A DNA stretch of 64,000 nt from positions 1 through 64,000 of the forward strand of contig NZ_PKRT01000001.1 in the NCBI RefSeq assembly GCF_002855555.1, written 5' to 3'. This DNA comes from Novosphingobium sp. TH158. GTDB lineage: Bacteria; Pseudomonadota; Alphaproteobacteria; Sphingomonadales; Sphingomonadaceae. This document shows, piece after piece, positions 55,869 to 64,000 of this stretch. Position numbers and translations under genes: made by a program. The notes beneath the pieces are model-generated. The model was not told the DNA's origin, made no database searches, and saw only the letters and a program-made list of their open reading frames with translations. How positions within the stretch are numbered: the stretch's first letter is position 1; every line of letters starts with the position of its first letter.

Positions 55869-55916
55869 GTCGCAGCAAAGTAGCACTTTGTCGCAGGCAA
55901 TACTTTCTTCTATTGT
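55869..55916 (+). promoter_or_regulatory. yezD promoter with overlapping operator
   Basis: TTGTCG (55888-55893), a 17-nt spacer and TATTGT (55911-55916) form the promoter. A palindrome CAAAGT-AGC-ACTTTG (55876-55890) overlaps the -35. GTCGCAG occurs at 55869-55875 and 55890-55896, 21 bp apart. The adjacent Rrf2 protein is the natural candidate ligand. Confidence 0.55.
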
Positions 55917-55961
55917 CTATGCAATCGGTAGAGATAAGATCATGGGCACAGGAGGCCCACG

Positions 55962-56141
55962 ATGGAATCGAACCGCGATGATCGCAGCAAGGCTGCCACA
56001 CAGGCCGCAGGGCAGGGCACAAGCCCGCTCGAGGCCGTGGCAGAAGCTGTTTCGCGGCTGCGTTACGGGGCGATCGAGCTGACGGTCCACGATGGCCGTG
56101 TCGTCCAGCTCGACGTGACGGAGCGCCGCCGCTTCAACTGA
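55962..56141 (+). CDS. YezD-family (DUF2292) small protein
   Basis: The 59-residue protein starts MESNRDDRSKAATQAAGQGT and has the family core AVSRLRYGAIELTVHDGRVV with QLDVTERRRFN at the end. AGGAGG lies 6 nt before ATG 55962. DUF2292 genes are commonly found beside sulfate- or sulfonate-uptake genes and Rrf2-type regulators; their biochemical role is unknown. It lies between the rrf2 gene and the TonB receptor. Confidence 0.8.
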   Translation: MESNRDDRSKAATQAAGQGTSPLEAVAEAVSRLRYGAIELTVHDGRVVQLDVTERRRFN

Positions 56142-56248
56142 CACCCTTCTCTCCCGGCCGGGCGGCTTCCATCAGGCCATGCCCGGCGAACCCCCGATGC
56201 AGACCGGACCGCCGGATGCATCCATTCCCTTGAACCAAAGGATTGGAA

Positions 56249-58696
56249 ATGCATTCGTTCGTCCGCAGCGGCCTGCTGGCCGCAACCGCCGTTGGTGCCC
56301 TGATTTCGGCACCTGTCCACGCCCAGACCACCGCTGCCGCCGCCACTCCGGCCGATCCGCAGGCGGAAGAAGACGTCAGCCGCGGCGAGGTGATCATCGT
56401 CACCGCCCGCCGCCGGCAGGAAACCGCGCAGAAGGTTCCGCTGGCGATCTCCGTCATCAAGGCGGATTCGATTGAATCGACCGGCAACTTCAACGTCACC
56501 AAGCTGCCGCAGCTTGCGCCCACGCTGCAGGTCTATACCTCGAACCCGCGCAACACCTCGGTCAACATCCGCGGCATCGGCGTCCCCTTCGGCCTCACCA
56601 GCGACGGCTTCGAACAGGGCGTCGGCATCTATGTCGACGATGTCTACAACTCGCGCGTTGCCGCGGCGACCTTCGATTTCCTCGATGTCCAGCAGGTCGA
56701 AGTCCTGCGCGGTCCGCAAGGCACGCTTTACGGCAAGAACACGACAGCCGGCGCGATCAACATCACCACCAACGCGCCGACCTTCGAGTTCGAGGGGCGC
56801 GGCGAGCTGACGCTGGGCAACCTTTCCTTCCGCCAGGCCAAGGCGGCCGTTTCCGGGCCGCTTTCGGATACGGTCGCGGTGCGGCTGGCAGGCAGCTTCA
56901 CCAACCGCCGTGGCACGATCTATAACGTGACCTCGAAGCAGTGGATCAACGAGCAGGACAACCTGGGCCTGCGCGCGCAGGTGCTGTTCAAGCCCAGCGA
57001 GGACCTGTCGATCACGCTTTCGGGCGACTATTCGGCGCAGGATCCCGAATGCTGCGGCACGGTTTACGTCCGCACCGGCCTGACGCAGCGTGCTTTGTCG
57101 CGCCAGTACGAGGCACTGGCCGCGGCGCAGGGCTATACGGTGGTCAGCCGCAATCCCTTTGCCCGCCTGACCGATCTCGATGCCCCGCTCGATGCCGGGA
57201 ACAAGATCGGCGGCGCTTCGGTGAAGGTGAAGTGGGACATCGGCGCGGGCACGCTGACCTCGGTCTCGGCCTGGCGCTTCTGGGACTGGAAGCCGAAGAA
57301 CGACCGCGACTTCACCGGGCTGTCGGTGGTCTCCGCTTCCAACAACCCTTCGCAGCAGGACCAGTATAGCCAGGAGCTGCGCTACAACTATTCGGGTGAC
57401 AGGCTCGATTTCGTGGTCGGCGCATTCGGTTTCCACCAGCGGATCGACACGCAGGGGATCGAGCAGCAGGGCATCAATGCCAGCAAGTGGAACCTGACCG
57501 GGGCGCTGTCGAACGATCCGTCCGTCCTCTCGGGCCTTACCGCGCGCAACACCCAGTGGCTGAAGGCAACGAGCGCTGCGCTCTATGGCCAGCTCAGCTA
57601 CAAGCTGACCGACAGGCTGACCGTCCAGCCCGGGCTTCGCCTCAACTATGACAAGAAGTCCGGCTTCTACCAGCGCCGGGTGTTTAACGGTGCGGGCACG
57701 GAAATCTCGTGCTTCAACCCGGCCCCGGCTTCGGGCACCGTCCTGGCGGCGCAGTGCGGCATCTATTCGCCGCAGGTCAGCGCGCCCTCGGCAAGTGACT
57801 GGAACTTCAGCTACGATTTCAACCTGAACTACCGCTTCTCGCCCGATGTGCTGGCCTATGCGACCTATGCCAAGAGCTTCAAGACCATCGGCATCAACCA
57901 GAACGGGCTGCCCACCGACAGCGCGGGCAATCCGATCACGGCAGCAGGCACGGTGAAGCCGGAATCGGTCAATCACTTCGAGATTGGCCTCAAGACCCAG
58001 TTCTGGAACCGGCTGGCCACGTTCAACCTTGCGGCGTTCCACACGTCGATCGCCAATTATCAGGTGACGGTCAGCAATGGCCAGTTCGGCGTGCTGCGCG
58101 GCTATCTGGCCAATGCCGGCAAGGTCCGTACGCAGGGCATCGAGGCAGACTTCAAGATCCGGCCGAGCGACCGCTTCTCCGCCTATGCCAACGCCGCCTA
58201 TACCGATGCCCGCTACGTCAGGTTCGTCGATGCCCCGTGCCCGCCCGAGCTGGCCGGTGGCACCACCGCGACCGCAGGCCAGACGCCCAGCGCGCCCGGC
58301 AGGCCCGGCGGCATCAGCCCGGCCAATTGCGACATCTCCGGCCAGCGCCTGCCCGGCGTTTCGAAGTGGGCCTTCTCCTACGGGGCAGAGGCCAATTTTC
58401 CCGCCCGCCTGCTGGACAAGGAAGGGCAGGTCTACCTTGGCGTGGACGGCAGCTACCGCTCGGGCTTTTCGTCAAACCCGTCGGAATCGGTCTATACCAA
58501 CATCGAAGGCTATGCGCTCACCAACCTGCGCCTGGGCTTCCGGTCGGAAGGCTTCGATATCTACGGCTGGGTCAGGAACGTGTTTGACGTCAATTACTTC
58601 GAACTCCTCCAGGTCGCGCCGGGCAATGTCGGCCTGATCGCCGGCCAGCCGGGAGACCCGCGCACCTTCGGGGCAACGGTAAAATTCGGGTTTTGA
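56249..58696 (+). CDS. TonB-dependent outer-membrane receptor
   Basis: The 815-residue protein starts MHSFVRSGLLAATAVGALIS with cleavage after VHA. A TonB box-like segment EVIIVTARRRQE and the plug domain (TSVNIRGIGVPFG, EVLRGPQGTLYGKNTTAGAI) lead into a 22-strand barrel that ends in the terminal aromatic FGATVKFGF. It belongs to the large sphingomonad TonB receptor family that takes up varied organics. Neighbouring yezD suggests a sulfur-containing substrate. AAAGGA precedes ATG 56249. Confidence 0.92.
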   Translation: MHSFVRSGLLAATAVGALISAPVHAQTTAAAATPADPQAEEDVSRGEVIIVTARRRQETAQKVPLAISVIKADSIESTGNFNVTKLPQLAPTLQVYTSNPRNTSVNIRGIGVPFGLTSDGFEQGVGIYVDDVYNSRVAAATFDFLDVQQVEVLRGPQGTLYGKNTTAGAINITTNAPTFEFEGRGELTLGNLSFRQAKAAVSGPLSDTVAVRLAGSFTNRRGTIYNVTSKQWINEQDNLGLRAQVLFKPSEDLSITLSGDYSAQDPECCGTVYVRTGLTQRALSRQYEALAAAQGYTVVSRNPFARLTDLDAPLDAGNKIGGASVKVKWDIGAGTLTSVSAWRFWDWKPKNDRDFTGLSVVSASNNPSQQDQYSQELRYNYSGDRLDFVVGAFGFHQRIDTQGIEQQGINASKWNLTGALSNDPSVLSGLTARNTQWLKATSAALYGQLSYKLTDRLTVQPGLRLNYDKKSGFYQRRVFNGAGTEISCFNPAPASGTVLAAQCGIYSPQVSAPSASDWNFSYDFNLNYRFSPDVLAYATYAKSFKTIGINQNGLPTDSAGNPITAAGTVKPESVNHFEIGLKTQFWNRLATFNLAAFHTSIANYQVTVSNGQFGVLRGYLANAGKVRTQGIEADFKIRPSDRFSAYANAAYTDARYVRFVDAPCPPELAGGTTATAGQTPSAPGRPGGISPANCDISGQRLPGVSKWAFSYGAEANFPARLLDKEGQVYLGVDGSYRSGFSSNPSESVYTNIEGYALTNLRLGFRSEGFDIYGWVRNVFDVNYFELLQVAPGNVGLIAGQPGDPRTFGATVKFGF

Positions 58697-58720
58697 GGTA
58701 GCGAGTGGTGGTTTAGCCGG

Positions 58721-58760
58721 GTGACTTGCCCGCCAGCGTTCGCTAGAACGATGCGCGAAC
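58721..58760 (+). promoter_or_regulatory. recN promoter with alphaproteobacterial SOS box
   Basis: GAAC-GATGCGC-GAAC (58746-58760) is the reverse reading of the GTTC-N7-GTTC LexA site used by alphaproteobacteria. It overlaps a candidate -10 (TAGAAC, 58744-58749) that pairs with GTGACT (58721-58726) at 17 nt. The box ends directly at the recN start codon. Confidence 0.8.
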
Positions 58761-62479
<3,719 letters not shown>

Positions 62480-62492
62480 CGCCGAGGTTCTG

Positions 62493-63449
62493 TTACCAGC
62501 GCTGCGCCCACTCGGCGAGTGCACCGGTGCGGGCCTTGCGCCCGCGAATGCCGACGCGCTTCCGCAGCCAGAGGATCGACCAGTCCCCGTTCACCAGCCG
62601 GGCCGCCAGCCGCAGACCGGCGAGGCGGCAGGCACGCCGCACCTGGGCTTCCTGCGATTCGAGCAGGCCCGCCAGCAGCAGGTGCCCGCCGGGGATCAGC
62701 GCCTTGGCGAAGTCCGGCGCAAGGCCGATCAGCGGGCCGGCAAGGATATTGGCAATGACCAGGTCATAGGGCCCGCGCGCTTCGAGCAGGGGGTGTTCCA
62801 TGCCGTCTGCTACCAGCATGGTCACTTCGCCCGGAGCCGCGCCCATGGCCACGCCGTTGAGTTCGGCATTATCCTCGACCACACCGACGCAGACCGCGTC
62901 GATATCGCTCGCCGTGGCCAGCGCACGTGGCCACAGGTGCAGCGCGGCAAAGGCCAGCAGGCCGGTGCCCGTGCCGATATCGGCAAGATTGCGAACCACC
63001 ACGCCCTGCACCTTCATATGGGTCAGCATGGCAAGGCAGCCGGCCGTGGTCGCGTGCTGGCCGGTGCCGAAGGCCTGGCTGGCGGGAATGCAGTAATCCC
63101 TGATCCCGCCCTCGCTGAGGGCTGGGTGATCGGGGGTGTGGACGTGAAACACCCCGGCGCGGATCGGCTCCAGCCCTTGCTGGCTCTGCGTCAGCCAATC
63201 GACATCGGGCAGCTTCTCGATCTCGAAGGGCGGCGGCGAACCGCCGAACAGTCCGGCAAGCGCGGCCTTGTCGGCCTTGCCCGGCTTGCGCGGCAGCCAT
63301 GCTTCCAGCTGCCAGTCATCGGGCTTGTCTTCGGCAATCTCGCTGCCGGAAATGACGATATCGGGATCCCAGTCCCAGGCATCCTCATGCGCCAGCAGCG
63401 CGCCCTCGATTACCGGGCGGCGGGCAAATGCCGTGATTTTCCAGCTCAT
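62493..63449 (-). CDS. prmA: Ribosomal protein L11 methyltransferase
   Basis: The 318-residue enzyme starts MSWKITAFARRPVIEGALLA. The PrmA pattern IPASQAFGTGQHATTAGCLA leads into the SAM motif LADIGTGTGLLAFAAL and YDLVIANILAGPL (the NxL-type motif). It trimethylates L11. The ATGA at its start overlaps the stop of the beta-lactamase gene upstream. A longer frame to 63755 is a read-in from that gene's other frame. Confidence 0.92.
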   Translation of the reverse strand: MSWKITAFARRPVIEGALLAHEDAWDWDPDIVISGSEIAEDKPDDWQLEAWLPRKPGKADKAALAGLFGGSPPPFEIEKLPDVDWLTQSQQGLEPIRAGVFHVHTPDHPALSEGGIRDYCIPASQAFGTGQHATTAGCLAMLTHMKVQGVVVRNLADIGTGTGLLAFAALHLWPRALATASDIDAVCVGVVEDNAELNGVAMGAAPGEVTMLVADGMEHPLLEARGPYDLVIANILAGPLIGLAPDFAKALIPGGHLLLAGLLESQEAQVRRACRLAGLRLAARLVNGDWSILWLRKRVGIRGRKARTGALAEWAQRW

Positions 63450-64000
63450 TTCGCGGCCGATACCGGGCGTGTTTCGGAAGCGAGCCGTTCCTCGAACCGC
63501 TTGAGCGCGGCATCGGCATAGGTGCGGCATGAACCGGGCAGGGCGAGCGGCTTGATCCCGGACATGCGCGGGAACAGGCCGCTCGACGATGGGTGGGGCG
63601 TAACGATGATGTCGCAGGGCAGGGCGGCAATCTTCGCGATGCCGGATCGGACTTCGCCCACCCGCTTGGGGTTGTCGGCAAAGCGATAGCCGTCCGCCGA
63701 TATGGTCGTCGCGCTGTCGGCATAGGCGATGGTGCGGCACACCGCGCCTTCGCATTCGCGCCAGGTCCAGCTGGTCGATCCCGGGGAATGGGCAGGCGTG
63801 GCATGGGCGGTGAAAACCACCGAGCCGGCATTAAGTGTGCCGTTGTTGCGCACCGCATAGGCGACCTGCAGCGGCTGCATCGGTTCCTTTTCCAGCAGCG
63901 GTGCCTGCGGGTCTTCAGGCGAGGGCTTGCCGCTGGACAGGATATCCGACTGGAACGGCCCGGCGATCACCCGCGCGCCGGTCTCCCGCTGGATGGCGGC
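63446..64000 (-). CDS. Subclass B3 metallo-beta-lactamase, C-terminal part
   Basis: The frame is open to the right edge, so the N-terminus with the HxHxDH motif is outside. The visible 184 residues contain VVFTAHATPAHSPGSTSWTW (the third zinc-site His, in the position of GHTPG), TIAYADSATTISADGYRFAD and LPCDIIVTPHPSSSG (the last zinc His). These are hallmarks of B3 enzymes such as those reported from sphingomonads and Caulobacter. A signal peptide cannot be checked. It overlaps prmA by 4 nt. Activity is not proven. Confidence 0.85.
   Translation of the reverse strand, partial: AAIQRETGARVIAGPFQSDILSSGKPSPEDPQAPLLEKEPMQPLQVAYAVRNNGTLNAGSVVFTAHATPAHSPGSTSWTWRECEGAVCRTIAYADSATTISADGYRFADNPKRVGEVRSGIAKIAALPCDIIVTPHPSSSGLFPRMSGIKPLALPGSCRTYADAALKRFEERLASETRPVSAAK

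Overview
The window looks like a chromosomal segment of a sphingomonad (Alphaproteobacteria, Sphingomonadales; Novosphingobium or a close relative). The evidence is high GC, an alpha-type ribosomal gene order without rpsD between rpsK and rpoA, the argS-SPOR-nagZ-scpAB-tatABC and ispH-thrB-rnhA blocks, a TonB-dependent receptor and a GAAC-N7-GAAC (alphaproteobacterial) SOS box. The genus is inferred from protein character, not from a search.

Region 1 (1-5789) is the end of a genomic island integrated at the 3' end of tRNA-Leu(CAG). From the tRNA leftward it carries a P4-type integrase, a catalytic-domain-only tyrosine recombinase translationally coupled to an HhH-GPD-like protein, a DUF3768 protein, an orphan C-protein-like HTH regulator with its own palindrome, a lipoprotein, and a TM0106-type nuclease gene cut off by an internally deleted IS3-family element. 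The island continues beyond the left edge.

Region 2 (5790-28360) is the translation core: str (rpsL-rpsG-fusA-tuf), S10, spc and alpha gene sets with secY, adk, rpoA and rplQ. It is not one continuous operon. A terminator, an HNH-like gene and a new promoter separate str from S10. A strong terminator and an opposite-strand methyltransferase split spc between rpmD and rplO. A secreted SRPBCC gene and two promoters lie before rpsM. Several spacers hold convincing RNA structures, notably in the rpsL leader, rpsL-rpsG, rpsJ-rplC and rpsK-rpoA. Four ribosomal promoters share a TTG(A)C-like -35, a 17-nt spacer and a TA(A)GGG-like -10.

Region 3 (28380-46792) is housekeeping and envelope: a prolyl oligopeptidase, a sterol-desaturase-type hydroxylase, ispH-thrB-rnhA, argS, a SPOR protein, nagZ, scpAB, tatABC, an amidohydrolase coupled to a beta-hydroxyacid dehydrogenase, a VanZ-like protein and ilvA.

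Region 4 (46887-54371) is accessory metabolism: tandem TauD/TfdA dioxygenases, three MFS transporters, an SMP-30 lactonase-type protein and an NTF2/SnoaL-like protein. It reads as an uptake and degradation cluster for an unknown organic acid. Palindromic operator candidates precede the first dioxygenase and the DHA2 efflux transporter.

Region 5 (54513-64000) holds bamD, an rrf2-yezD-TonB receptor group that suggests sulfur nutrition, SOS-controlled recN, ligA, prmA and the C-terminal part of a subclass B3 metallo-beta-lactamase that runs off the right edge. Several promoters here lie so close to the start codon that leaderless mRNAs are likely.
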